From positions 1 to 44,573 of the forward strand of contig SDNY01000015.1 of NCBI GenBank assembly GCA_004524535.1: a stretch of 44,573 bases of DNA. The letters run 5' to 3'. Source of the stretch: Promethearchaeota archaeon (GTDB taxonomy: Archaea > Asgardarchaeota > Lokiarchaeia > Sigyniarchaeales > SOKP01). Shown here piece by piece: positions 18,992-28,138 of this stretch. The notes below the pieces were generated by a model. The model had not been told where the DNA came from and did not search any database. It saw nothing but the letters and a program-made list of their open reading frames with translations. A program made the translations under genes and the position numbers. The first letter of the stretch is position 1; each line of letters opens with the position of its first letter.

Positions 18992-19291
18992 CTAATCGAG
19001 ATGATTAATAAAATACTTATACTCAAGATTCATGTCCATAAATCTTTTCTTAAATTTTGCTCCATCTACTTTCTCTTTAAACTTTTCGTTCACTTCTAGT
19101 TTCTTAGGTTTAAAAACTTTCGTTACTGATGCTATGAGCACGTTATCATCCATAATGTCAACTTTGAATTCCCATTTGGAACCTATTTCATTTTCTTCAA
19201 ATTTCATAGGAGCAATTCCTTGTACCAGAACATAATCCTTCTTAAAATTGCGATCAAGGCTTATATCAGGATCCTGTATAAATTTCGCCAA
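18992..19291 (-). CDS. Hypothetical protein, 99 aa
   Basis: Open frame MAKFIQDPDISLDRNFKKDYVLVQGIAPMKFEENEIGSKWEFKVDIMDDNVL...; ends with TAG in the same frame as the downstream propeller ORF. Confidence 0.6.
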   Translation of the reverse strand: MAKFIQDPDISLDRNFKKDYVLVQGIAPMKFEENEIGSKWEFKVDIMDDNVLIASVTKVFKPKKLEVNEKFKEKVDGAKFKKRFMDMNLEYKYFINHLD

Positions 19292-19374
19292 ATTTTTTCC
19301 TCTTTTTCCTTTTATTAAATTAATTTTTGATATTAATTATATTAGAAATATAATAAAAAAACATTTTTTTTTTT

Positions 19375-20001
19375 TTATATAATTCCTAATCCAATAAGTA
19401 GAAATAAAGGTATTAGGGTAATCATAGCAAGTAACAATAAAACTTTCCTTTTTTTATTAATATCTTCAATATCATATACCCAGTATGCTATTAGAAAAAA
19501 GCTAAAATAACCAAAGATGACTAATGGACAACTCGCACTCCACCACCAATAGTCCCATGTTAAAGCTCCAATAAGATTTAGACAAATTTCAAAAACCAAA
19601 CTTATTACTGCAAAGATTCCCGCCATAAGGATTCGATTATTTAAACCGAAAAATTTTTTCTCTTTATCCTCGGGAAGAAACTTCGATGTCGCAAGTCCAA
19701 TTAGACAAAACATAAATAATAACTCAATATTTAGCCCGATAAGGAACAAATATGCTGTTCCACCAGGTGCCGCCCAGAGAGGGGCATGCTGTGTTGCAAC
19801 AAAGAATATAGAATTGATAACTTCAGCAAATGTGTTTAACATCAAATAAGTTAACCCAGCAGCGATTCCATTCCAATTCTTCTTTTCATATTCACTAGCA
19901 TAGATATAGAAGACAATTAGGAAAATTGCAATAATATACCATTGAAAATTAGAAAAATCTCTAAGAATTGCTAATGCTTGCTTTGTATTTGATGTAACCA
20001 T
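19375..20001 (-). CDS. Hypothetical multi-pass membrane protein
   Basis: 208 aa, about six hydrophobic helices; no family recognised. Confidence 0.65.
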   Translation of the reverse strand: MVTSNTKQALAILRDFSNFQWYIIAIFLIVFYIYASEYEKKNWNGIAAGLTYLMLNTFAEVINSIFFVATQHAPLWAAPGGTAYLFLIGLNIELLFMFCLIGLATSKFLPEDKEKKFFGLNNRILMAGIFAVISLVFEICLNLIGALTWDYWWWSASCPLVIFGYFSFFLIAYWVYDIEDINKKRKVLLLLAMITLIPLFLLIGLGII

Positions 20002-20526
20002 GGTATATTAAAAATAAAATCTAATAATAAATTTTTTATTTTTTAAAATTAGCTTTATTTTCGAGGATACACACTTTATTGTTAAATTTGATTTTGATTC
20101 TTTCCGGTATTCTATTAGCTGTACAATAATCACTCTCAATTTATTATTTTAAAAATTAAAAATATTATTTAATTTCTTATCTGAAAGATAACATGGATTT
20201 ATTTTTAATAAAAACATTAATCAAGACTTCTTTCTTTAGAAATCTCCAAATTTTATCATTATCATATTATACATTAGAGTAAAAGCTTAAATATTTGGAA
20301 ATTAATAGATTATTTAAAGCCATTAGAATTTCTATAAATTCTTGTGATATTTATAGAAAAAATGTAAATTAAAGTGATACTTAATAAAGATTAGTAAGAA
20401 AAAAAAAAAATTTATAAAAGGAAAACAACCAATATTAAACTAATCTCATTAGATATTAAAATAGGAAAATTGAAATTTATAAAATCACTACAACTATAAC
20501 TGATAGAAAAATATGAGGAAGTTTAT

Positions 20527-20730
20527 ATGCAAATAACAAAAAAAAAGTTAAAAGAAGAAATTCTCAAAGTTCTAGCAGAGGTAGCTGATGATTTAAAAAA
20601 AGCACCCGATATGGAAGGTTTTATGAACAATTATAAAGATGCAATAAAAAAAAATGAAGAACTTGATGAAAAAATAAAACAGACTCAATTAATTAGCGAT
20701 CAGTTTTTGCTTCGTCGTTTTACAATTTAG
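20527..20730 (+). CDS. Small predicted helical protein (67 aa)
   Basis: MQITKKKLKEEILKVLAEVADDLKKAPDMEGFMNNYKDAIKKNEELDEKIKQTQLI...; ends 14 nt before the peptidase ORF, suggesting co-transcription. Confidence 0.55.
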   Translation: MQITKKKLKEEILKVLAEVADDLKKAPDMEGFMNNYKDAIKKNEELDEKIKQTQLISDQFLLRRFTI

Positions 20731-20744
20731 TTTTTTAAGGAAAT

Positions 20745-22304
20745 ATGGACCAAATTGCTAATCCAGATTCGTTTTTTAAAATTTTTAATTTTGAGAATTA
20801 TTCTGAAGTTTTAAAATTTGAATCCTTAACTTATGATGATTTAACAAATAACTCGAACATTAAAAACATTTATACATTTTTAGAAAATCAAAATTGTAAA
20901 GAAATTATTATCGAAGCCCATTACAATGATAAATTCTATCTAGATGATTATTTGCATTTTTATGGTTCCTGTTTTCAATCGTATAAACGATTTTGTAAAA
21001 GATTGCATTTTTTCACAGCATCAGTGAAAAATTTAATTATTGAAATTATTGATAATTACGAGGAGGATAATACAGAAAAACTAAACGAACTCCAGAATAA
21101 TTATTTAGGATTCCTGATAGTAAGACCTTTAAACACAATAATTGGAAGAACTGCTATTACATTTTCATCCGCGAATAATAATATAGATATAGGACATAGA
21201 TCTAATTTTGCCCATATTTTTACACTAAAGACTTATAATGTTAACCTCTTAGGCATTCCACTTGTTGTAAAGAGTCTAGGATTTCAAGAACAAGATCAGA
21301 CTATTTCTGCATGTGCCACTAGTGCTTTATGGACTATTTTAGAGAAAACAAATCCAAGGTTTGGCTATTATACTCCAACACCTTATGAAATCACTCAAAA
21401 AGCAAGTGAATTTATTTCTATTTCTCGAGCAATCCCATCTTCTGGTTTAACGGGGATGCAAGTAATGAATTCAATAAAAAAATTTGGGCTTGAAGCAGAA
21501 TTTATGTCTATCTCTGAGGAGAATACATTAGGTATAAAGATTGATAGAAATGCGGTCCTTTCTTTATGCTATGCTTATTTAAAAGGAGGATTTCCATTAT
21601 TTTTAGCATTAAAAATAAACGATTCAGATTATCATGCTACTGCTATATTAGGTTATCATCTCAAGGATGTTATCCCTCCAAATCAGGATTTTAATACAAT
21701 TGCCAATCGTATTGATTGTTTTTTTGTTCATGATGACATTGTTGGGCCATTCACTCGTTATTATGTAAAAGATGATCTATCTCTTTATTTAAATAAGGAA
21801 GAATCTCATCATAATTATGTAAAAGTAGATCCCCTGTATATAGTTATACCAGTATATCATAAAGTAAGATATCCCTATAGTAAAGTATATTCAATTCTAG
21901 GTAAGCTAATGAGAATGATGAATATGATTGATCGTGATAAAAAATATTCCCTTGAATGGGATTGCTATTTAACAACCGTTAATCAATATAAAAAATCTCT
22001 TATTAGCCCATCTTTTATAATAGATGAAAAATTAAAAAGAGATTTATTATTTAAATCATTTCCTCGATTTTTTTGGAAATGTACTCTTTTTATAAATAAA
22101 ATTGTTGCTCAAATTGAGCTGTTAGTAGATGCAACGGAAGGTCCCAACTCAATGCCCTTTTTTAAAATGTACCCTATAAATGATAATATATATTGGCAAA
22201 AAATTAAAACATTCATAAATGAGGCTGAAAACCATACTTTAATCCAATATTTGAAATCTCCTAGATTAGTTCAATTTCTTCAAGATGAAATTAATAAATT
22301 TTAA
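20745..22304 (+). CDS. Predicted papain-like (C39-like) cysteine peptidase domain protein
   Basis: 519 aa; FQEQDQTISACATSALWTILE (putative nucleophile Cys), DYHATAILGYH (His) and FVHDDIVGPFTRY (Asp), in the order expected for papain-fold peptidases. Confidence 0.6.
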   Translation: MDQIANPDSFFKIFNFENYSEVLKFESLTYDDLTNNSNIKNIYTFLENQNCKEIIIEAHYNDKFYLDDYLHFYGSCFQSYKRFCKRLHFFTASVKNLIIEIIDNYEEDNTEKLNELQNNYLGFLIVRPLNTIIGRTAITFSSANNNIDIGHRSNFAHIFTLKTYNVNLLGIPLVVKSLGFQEQDQTISACATSALWTILEKTNPRFGYYTPTPYEITQKASEFISISRAIPSSGLTGMQVMNSIKKFGLEAEFMSISEENTLGIKIDRNAVLSLCYAYLKGGFPLFLALKINDSDYHATAILGYHLKDVIPPNQDFNTIANRIDCFFVHDDIVGPFTRYYVKDDLSLYLNKEESHHNYVKVDPLYIVIPVYHKVRYPYSKVYSILGKLMRMMNMIDRDKKYSLEWDCYLTTVNQYKKSLISPSFIIDEKLKRDLLFKSFPRFFWKCTLFINKIVAQIELLVDATEGPNSMPFFKMYPINDNIYWQKIKTFINEAENHTLIQYLKSPRLVQFLQDEINKF

Positions 22305-22401
22305 ATTATAGATATTGAAAGATTTATATTTCAATTTCAAAAATTATAATAATTTTTTAAAAAAACAATAAATATTTTTATTAAAAACCTTAATCACATT
22401 A

Positions 22402-23082
22402 ATGAGTCAATTTTTTACACTATATACATATACACCTTGGGATGGCCTTAAAACAAACGAATTGTCTCAAGTTAGATTATTATCATTGAAAAGTATACTT
22501 AAAAGTTTCCCAGTAATAGAAAAAGAATTTTTCGACGATTTAAAATCAAAAATTAATGATTACGTTCATTATTCAATTACATCATGTATTAGAAGGATTG
22601 TTGGACCAAATAATGAAGATTACGATATTTCAAGTTTTAACTTTATTTGGGCATTGGACGACCAAAATCGGATGTATCAATTTTTATTTCAAAATATTAA
22701 GAAAAAGGACAATTTACAATCAATTTTAGTCGCACTAGCGCCCCCAGAACTGGGAAAATTATTTTCTGAATATAAGGAAGAAATTATTCACCGTATTTTT
22801 TCTCTCTTAAATAAACCTTCAAAAATTAAATTTTTAATGATTCTAATTCATAAGGGAAAATCCTTAGCTCAAGAGCACCAAACACTCCAGTATTATAAAG
22901 AAAATATGGAAAAATTTAAATTTATTAATAAATTAGAAAATATGCCCAATATTCGAGGGCAGTGGTACCCGAGTTATCACCCACGCTGTCCAGTGTGTAA
23001 TACTTATATGACGGAATTAGATGGATACAAAGTGGGTCTTGGGAGGCTTATCTGTCCTAAATGTGGTTTTGAAAAAGAATAA
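22402..23082 (+). CDS. Hypothetical protein with C-terminal zinc ribbon
   Basis: HPRCPVCNTYMTELDGYKVGLGRLICPKCGFEKE; N-terminal domain not recognised. Confidence 0.6.
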   Translation: MSQFFTLYTYTPWDGLKTNELSQVRLLSLKSILKSFPVIEKEFFDDLKSKINDYVHYSITSCIRRIVGPNNEDYDISSFNFIWALDDQNRMYQFLFQNIKKKDNLQSILVALAPPELGKLFSEYKEEIIHRIFSLLNKPSKIKFLMILIHKGKSLAQEHQTLQYYKENMEKFKFINKLENMPNIRGQWYPSYHPRCPVCNTYMTELDGYKVGLGRLICPKCGFEKE

Positions 23083-23110
23083 TAGTATTTTTAAGATTTA
23101 TGAGGATATC

Positions 23111-23560
23111 ATGATAGCCAAGGAAGAGAATGAAAAATTAATAATTGAAAAATTAATGGGTATCGAGGACTTTCACGAACTAGCGGTTCGAGTTGATGAC
23201 ACTGATCTAATGAGCATTGTACATGCGAATAAATATCTAAACTATTTTGACGATGGATTTATAAGTTTTACATCAAAGATGGGAAAAAATTGTGGAGTTC
23301 TCTATAAACAGGGAATCGTATTTCCTGTAAGAAAAATAGAAGTGGAATATATTAATTCTGCTACATTTGGGGATAATATTTTAATTCATACACGCGTGAT
23401 TAATGTTGGAAATACATCTATGACACTTGCGATGGATTGTTACAAAAACACAAAATCAAAAGATACTTTATTGGTTAAGGGAATAATAGTTCGTTTAATT
23501 ATGGACTTAAAGGAGAATAAGTTGATTAGAATTACAGATTTTTTCAGAGATATAATTTAA
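23111..23560 (+). CDS. Hotdog-fold acyl-CoA thioesterase (YbgC/4HBT-like)
   Basis: VRVDDTDLMSIVHANKYLNYFDDGF...GIVFPVRKIEVEYINSATFGDNILIHTRV: 4HBT pattern. ATG at 23111 preferred to the upstream start at 23021 in the ORF track. Confidence 0.8.
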   Translation: MIAKEENEKLIIEKLMGIEDFHELAVRVDDTDLMSIVHANKYLNYFDDGFISFTSKMGKNCGVLYKQGIVFPVRKIEVEYINSATFGDNILIHTRVINVGNTSMTLAMDCYKNTKSKDTLLVKGIIVRLIMDLKENKLIRITDFFRDII

Positions 23561-23625
23561 TATTTCAAGCAGCAAATTTAAAATTTAAAAACCTTTTGAA
23601 CCACGATGTCCTATCTGTAATGAAT

Positions 23626-24834
23626 TTATGAATTCGATTTAATCCTCTTTATTTTCGTCTTAAATATATTACCAAAATAGATCTTTTTAAGGGTTTTGAT
23701 TGATTTCGGGGATGACTTTCTCTTTTTCTTCTCAACCATTAAAGTTAAAATCATACTTATAACACCTATTAGAGTCTTTAACGCAACTCTACCCTTATAT
23801 CTTTTATAGAGCATTCTAAGAATAAGACCCATAATGACGTAAATCGGTATAAAAAAGAACCAAAAAGTTATCAAGTTTAATCGCTGATGTAATGGAATGA
23901 AATATGTTAGATAATGGGCTAAGTAGATTGTTAAAGAATAATAAGAGAAATAGAATAGAAATCGATAACTTTTTTCAAATTTAATCTTTTCTTCAAGATA
24001 TATACCAGTTGAGAATAATACTAGTTGTACTCCACAAGAAGAAATTGCCCAAAAGAAATTCGTGGGGTGAATTAAAACCTTTACATCATAATTTGGATGC
24101 CAGAACCACATTCCAAAGATTATAAGAATTGATCCTATAGCTAATAAAGGTATAAAAAGTTTATTTTTGAGTTCCCTCTTCCTTTCAATTGGATTTTCCG
24201 TATTACTTATTTCTAATAATATATCTCCCACAACAGTTCCATAGAGAAGAAATGGAAAAAATCCTAATATTACATCTTGATCGGGAGAATGATAAAAAAC
24301 ATGATACAAGAATCCAAAAAAATTTGGCTGTCCATCATATACGGTTAAGAATGAGAATAATAAAGAATTTACAATCCATACAGCTCCTGAAACACAGATT
24401 CTCGTAATTTTTGAAGTATTTAATAATGGAACTACAAGTAATAAAGATACACCTATTGTTAACAAAACAAACCATGTCCAAATATATAATGGATTCATTA
24501 AAGCTATGGCGATGCACGTATTGAAGATTAAAGCGATTAAAATTATTAAAAACGCACGGAAGATAAAATTATTCTTTACCATTTGTACTGTATAGTTATC
24601 TAATTTTTCCGCCATAATTATTCCTTTTCTATATGAGATAATACCACTTATTCCTGAAATAAATAAAAATCCTGCTGCCCCTATCCATGAAAAAAGAAAA
24701 ACTATTAAATACCAAAACCAACGGCCATCTGGCTGAATCCACCAGTCCATAAGATGTCCACCAATCATATAGAAAATGGCAAATCCGCGGAATATATCAA
24801 TGGTCTTGAATCTTTTATTCTCCATAGAAATCAT
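23626..24834 (-). CDS. Membrane acyltransferase, heparan-alpha-glucosaminide N-acetyltransferase-like (DUF1624-type)
   Basis: KRFKTIDIFRGFAIFYMIGGHLMDWW...FLFISGISGIISYRKG...GFFPFLLYGTVVGDIL; multi-pass. Confidence 0.65.
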   Translation of the reverse strand: MISMENKRFKTIDIFRGFAIFYMIGGHLMDWWIQPDGRWFWYLIVFLFSWIGAAGFLFISGISGIISYRKGIIMAEKLDNYTVQMVKNNFIFRAFLIILIALIFNTCIAIALMNPLYIWTWFVLLTIGVSLLLVVPLLNTSKITRICVSGAVWIVNSLLFSFLTVYDGQPNFFGFLYHVFYHSPDQDVILGFFPFLLYGTVVGDILLEISNTENPIERKRELKNKLFIPLLAIGSILIIFGMWFWHPNYDVKVLIHPTNFFWAISSCGVQLVLFSTGIYLEEKIKFEKSYRFLFYFSYYSLTIYLAHYLTYFIPLHQRLNLITFWFFFIPIYVIMGLILRMLYKRYKGRVALKTLIGVISMILTLMVEKKKRKSSPKSIKTLKKIYFGNIFKTKIKRIKSNS

Positions 24835-25054
24835 TTAAATTTAGTCATTAAAAAATATAAAAGAAATGATAATTAATAGAAAAAAGATCTATTAATATTA
24901 TGTTTATCTATTCCAAAAAAGAAAAAATCCTCCTCATCTAGGAAATTTTTTAAAAGTAGTAATAAGAATTTTTATAAAATAATATGATATTATAACTTAT
25001 ATAGAGAATATAAATCATAATAATAAACGCAATTACATTAAAGAGATTAACTAA

Positions 25055-26590
25055 ATGTTTGTTGCCGCCTTGGATTTAGGAACCACTGGATGTAGAACAT
25101 ATATTTTTGATTTGGGAGGTGTTATAATCGCAAGCGATTACCAAGAATGGGAAAGTTTTTATCCAACACCTTCATACGTAGAACAAGATGCGAATGTATG
25201 GTGGGAATCAATTAAAAAGACAATTGAAACCGCAATTAAAAAAAGTGGAATTGATAAAACCGAAATCGTAAGTCTTAGTGTTACAAATCAACGTGAAACT
25301 ATCGTTCCAGTGGATAAAGAAGGTAATCCTCTTCATAATGCGTTAGTGTGGCAAGATAGACGCACAACAGATCAAGTAGAATTTATTAAAAATAAAATTG
25401 GAATTGATAAAATATATAAAACAACAGGTTTAACAATCGATCCATACTTTTCAGCTACGAAAATACTTTGGTTTAAGGATAACAAGCCGAAAATTTATCA
25501 AAAAACTCATAAGTTTTTACTAGTCTCTGATTTTATTATTTGCAAATTAACTGGACAGTATATTACTGATTATTCTAATGCTTCACGAACAATGTTATTT
25601 GATATTAATAAATTAAGATATGCTGACAATTTAGCTTCTGAAATGGATTTAGATTTAGACAAAATGCCAGACCCAGTTAAAAGTGGAGTAGACATTGGGG
25701 AAATAGTTACAGACGAAACAGATTTTGATAAAAAAACATTAGTAATTACTGGTGCTGGAGATCAGCAATCCGCTGCTTTAGGCGTAGGTGTAGTTTCTCC
25801 CGGTGAAATTAAATGTACTACTGGTACAGGAAGTTTCATTCTTGCTTATTTAAAGGAACCTAATTTCGATCCAAAAAAGAGGGTTTTATGTAGTTGCCAT
25901 GCTATCCCTGGTGCGTGGGTTCAAGAAGCTAGTATATTTACCTCAGGGGCGAGCCTTCGATGGTTTAGAGATGAAATTGGTCATGCAGAAGTTATAAACG
26001 CTGAAGAAGGACAAGATCCTTATGAGTTAATAGATATTGAAGCCCAAAAATCTCCAATGGGAGCAAATGGGCTCCTATTTATTCCACATTTGGTTGGTGC
26101 TGGGGCCCCGTACTGGAATCCTTATGCTAAGGGAGTTCTATTTGGGTTATCGCTAGGTCATGAAAGGAAGGATATTTATAGAGCAGTATTAGAAGGCGTG
26201 GCATATGAAGTAAAGAAAAATATTGAAGTTTTTAAAGAATTAGGAATTGAGCCTAAGGAATTGTTGCTTACTGGTGGAGGGGCTCGATCGGATATCTGGA
26301 ATCAGATTTACGCTGATGTATTAGGAGTTACTTGTGTAAGAAATATAATTGAGGAAGCAACTTCCTTGGGAGCTGCAATATTAGCGGCTTCAGGAGCAGG
26401 ATTATTTCCAGATATATCAAAAGCAGCAGAAAGTTTATGTAAAGTTGATAAAAAATGGCTTCCTAATGAAAATCGACACGCATATTACAGTAAGATTTAT
26501 AATTTTTCATCTAATTTTTATAACTTATTAAAAAGCCAAAATTTGTATAAAAGTTATGATGATTTAACCAAGATTATAGATTCTGATTAA
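25055..26590 (+). CDS. glpK: Glycerol kinase-like FGGY carbohydrate kinase
   Basis: AALDLGTTGCRTYIFD, VTNQRETIVPVDKEGNPLHNALVWQDRRT, DYSNASRTMLFDI, TGTGSFILA, LLLTGGGARSDIWNQIYADVLG. Confidence 0.85.
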   Translation: MFVAALDLGTTGCRTYIFDLGGVIIASDYQEWESFYPTPSYVEQDANVWWESIKKTIETAIKKSGIDKTEIVSLSVTNQRETIVPVDKEGNPLHNALVWQDRRTTDQVEFIKNKIGIDKIYKTTGLTIDPYFSATKILWFKDNKPKIYQKTHKFLLVSDFIICKLTGQYITDYSNASRTMLFDINKLRYADNLASEMDLDLDKMPDPVKSGVDIGEIVTDETDFDKKTLVITGAGDQQSAALGVGVVSPGEIKCTTGTGSFILAYLKEPNFDPKKRVLCSCHAIPGAWVQEASIFTSGASLRWFRDEIGHAEVINAEEGQDPYELIDIEAQKSPMGANGLLFIPHLVGAGAPYWNPYAKGVLFGLSLGHERKDIYRAVLEGVAYEVKKNIEVFKELGIEPKELLLTGGGARSDIWNQIYADVLGVTCVRNIIEEATSLGAAILAASGAGLFPDISKAAESLCKVDKKWLPNENRHAYYSKIYNFSSNFYNLLKSQNLYKSYDDLTKIIDSD

Positions 26591-26681
26591 TAGCTCCATT
26601 TTTTTTTAAAATTATACAACAATTTTAAATATCTTAAAAGTTAATTTTTCAATAATAAAATAATATTTTAGTTGGAAAAAT

Positions 26682-27284
26682 ATGACTGATATAAAACAAT
26701 ACACACAACCACAAAAATTAATAGGCACAATTATTTATGTAAGTTTTGTAATATCATTTATTATGATCATTGGATCGGCAATTTGGGCTCTACTAGATGT
26801 TATAATGGCACGCGGTAAAACGGAGCTCTTTTTAAGGCTTAGTCTTGGGTTTCAAATTGCTATTATTGGGGGGATTTTGGCGGCACTTTTTTTCCTATTG
26901 ATTTTATTCTATGGTTTATTTAGAAGAGGTGTGACTGTTATATTAAATATAATTTTTAGACCAATAGAGCTAGAAGAAAAATTCAAGAATAGAAAAACTG
27001 TAAAACTTGCAGCCGGAGCTTTAATGGTAAGTTTATTTGCGATAATAGTAGGAATCGTAATATCTATTTTTTATGAAATTTTTCGTGCGATAGCTGGGGG
27101 TACTGAGGTATCTATAGCAGGTATCGCAGAAAATCTAAGCGGCGGGCAGATAGCTTTGATAATTAGTATCTTAGTTCTTATAATTACCATATTAACACTT
27201 GCACTCTTCTATATGTGGTTCAATGGCTATGGTCTTATCATTAGACTGTTATATACGCTTGAAGAAGAAGAAGAAGGAAAGTAA
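26682..27284 (+). CDS. Hypothetical four-TM membrane protein, paralog A of a tandem pair
   Basis: Hydrophobic segments; ends LALFYMWFNGYGLIIRLLYTLEEEEEGK, shared with the next gene. Confidence 0.65.
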   Translation: MTDIKQYTQPQKLIGTIIYVSFVISFIMIIGSAIWALLDVIMARGKTELFLRLSLGFQIAIIGGILAALFFLLILFYGLFRRGVTVILNIIFRPIELEEKFKNRKTVKLAAGALMVSLFAIIVGIVISIFYEIFRAIAGGTEVSIAGIAENLSGGQIALIISILVLIITILTLALFYMWFNGYGLIIRLLYTLEEEEEGK

Positions 27285-27328
27285 AGGAATTATATTAAAT
27301 AAAAAGGATAATTTAAAGGAAAAAATAT

Positions 27329-27922
27329 ATGAATGAGACAGTTACCTATTCAAAAACCCAGAAAATCATCGCTACTATCCTTTATATATCTATGGTTATA
27401 ATAAGCATTATAACCATAGGAGGATTCGTTTATACAATTGCTGACCTAATTATGGCAGAAGGAAAGTTGGAATTATTCCAAGAACAAAATCTAGGAATTC
27501 AGATTGCAATAATTGGCGCTCTTTTTGCTGGGTTATTTATTTTAATAGTGTTAGGTATTGGTTTAAGTACAAAAGGGAGGTTATTTTTTTTAAGAACAAT
27601 TTTTCGGGAGCGTAAATTACACTCTAAATATAAAAATAACCGTATAGTACAAAGTATTACCATTTCATTGTTGGTAAGTATACTTGCTATTATTATTGGG
27701 ATAGTTGTTGCCTTCTTTTATGAACTCTTTATCGAAGTTTCTTTTACCTTCTTACAGGATTTTTCAGATGGGCAGATCCTATTATTTGTTGCACTTCTTA
27801 TATTGATGGTTTTTGGATTAATTGTTGGATTCTTCTATTTTTGGTTCAATGGCTACGCTCTCATTATTAAACTGATATATACGCTGGAGGAAGAAGAAGA
27901 AGATACATTCAAAACAATATAG
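27329..27922 (+). CDS. Hypothetical four-TM membrane protein, paralog B of a tandem pair
   Basis: Same architecture; ends GFFYFWFNGYALIIKLIYTLEEEEEDTFKTI. Confidence 0.65.
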   Translation: MNETVTYSKTQKIIATILYISMVIISIITIGGFVYTIADLIMAEGKLELFQEQNLGIQIAIIGALFAGLFILIVLGIGLSTKGRLFFLRTIFRERKLHSKYKNNRIVQSITISLLVSILAIIIGIVVAFFYELFIEVSFTFLQDFSDGQILLFVALLILMVFGLIVGFFYFWFNGYALIIKLIYTLEEEEEDTFKTI

Positions 27923-28138
27923 ACATTCAAAAATTGAAGATTTATTTAATTTTATCCTTTTTTTTTAATGCTAGAAAAATCTCCAAAAGAAGAAGATAAC
28001 TAGAATTAAAATTTTTTATTCTTTTTTAATTTCAATTATAAGTCAGAAAATTACTACTCTTATTTTCTTTAAATTCAATCGTCTTTATAATTAAAGTCAA
28101 GTACATAAAATAACTTAAATTTCTTTACTAAAAAAATA

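Noticed and set aside
20002-20526. Long AT-rich intergenic region as a possible ncRNA, tRNA or replication-origin element
   Set aside because: No GC-rich structured island, no clear repeats and no ORB-like motifs noticed; probably promoter/UTR sequence.
22402-23082. Second candidate interrupted gene: overlap of the zinc-ribbon ORF with the ORF-track call at 23021
   Set aside because: The overlap disappears when the hotdog protein is started at ATG 23111; no frame disruption is needed.
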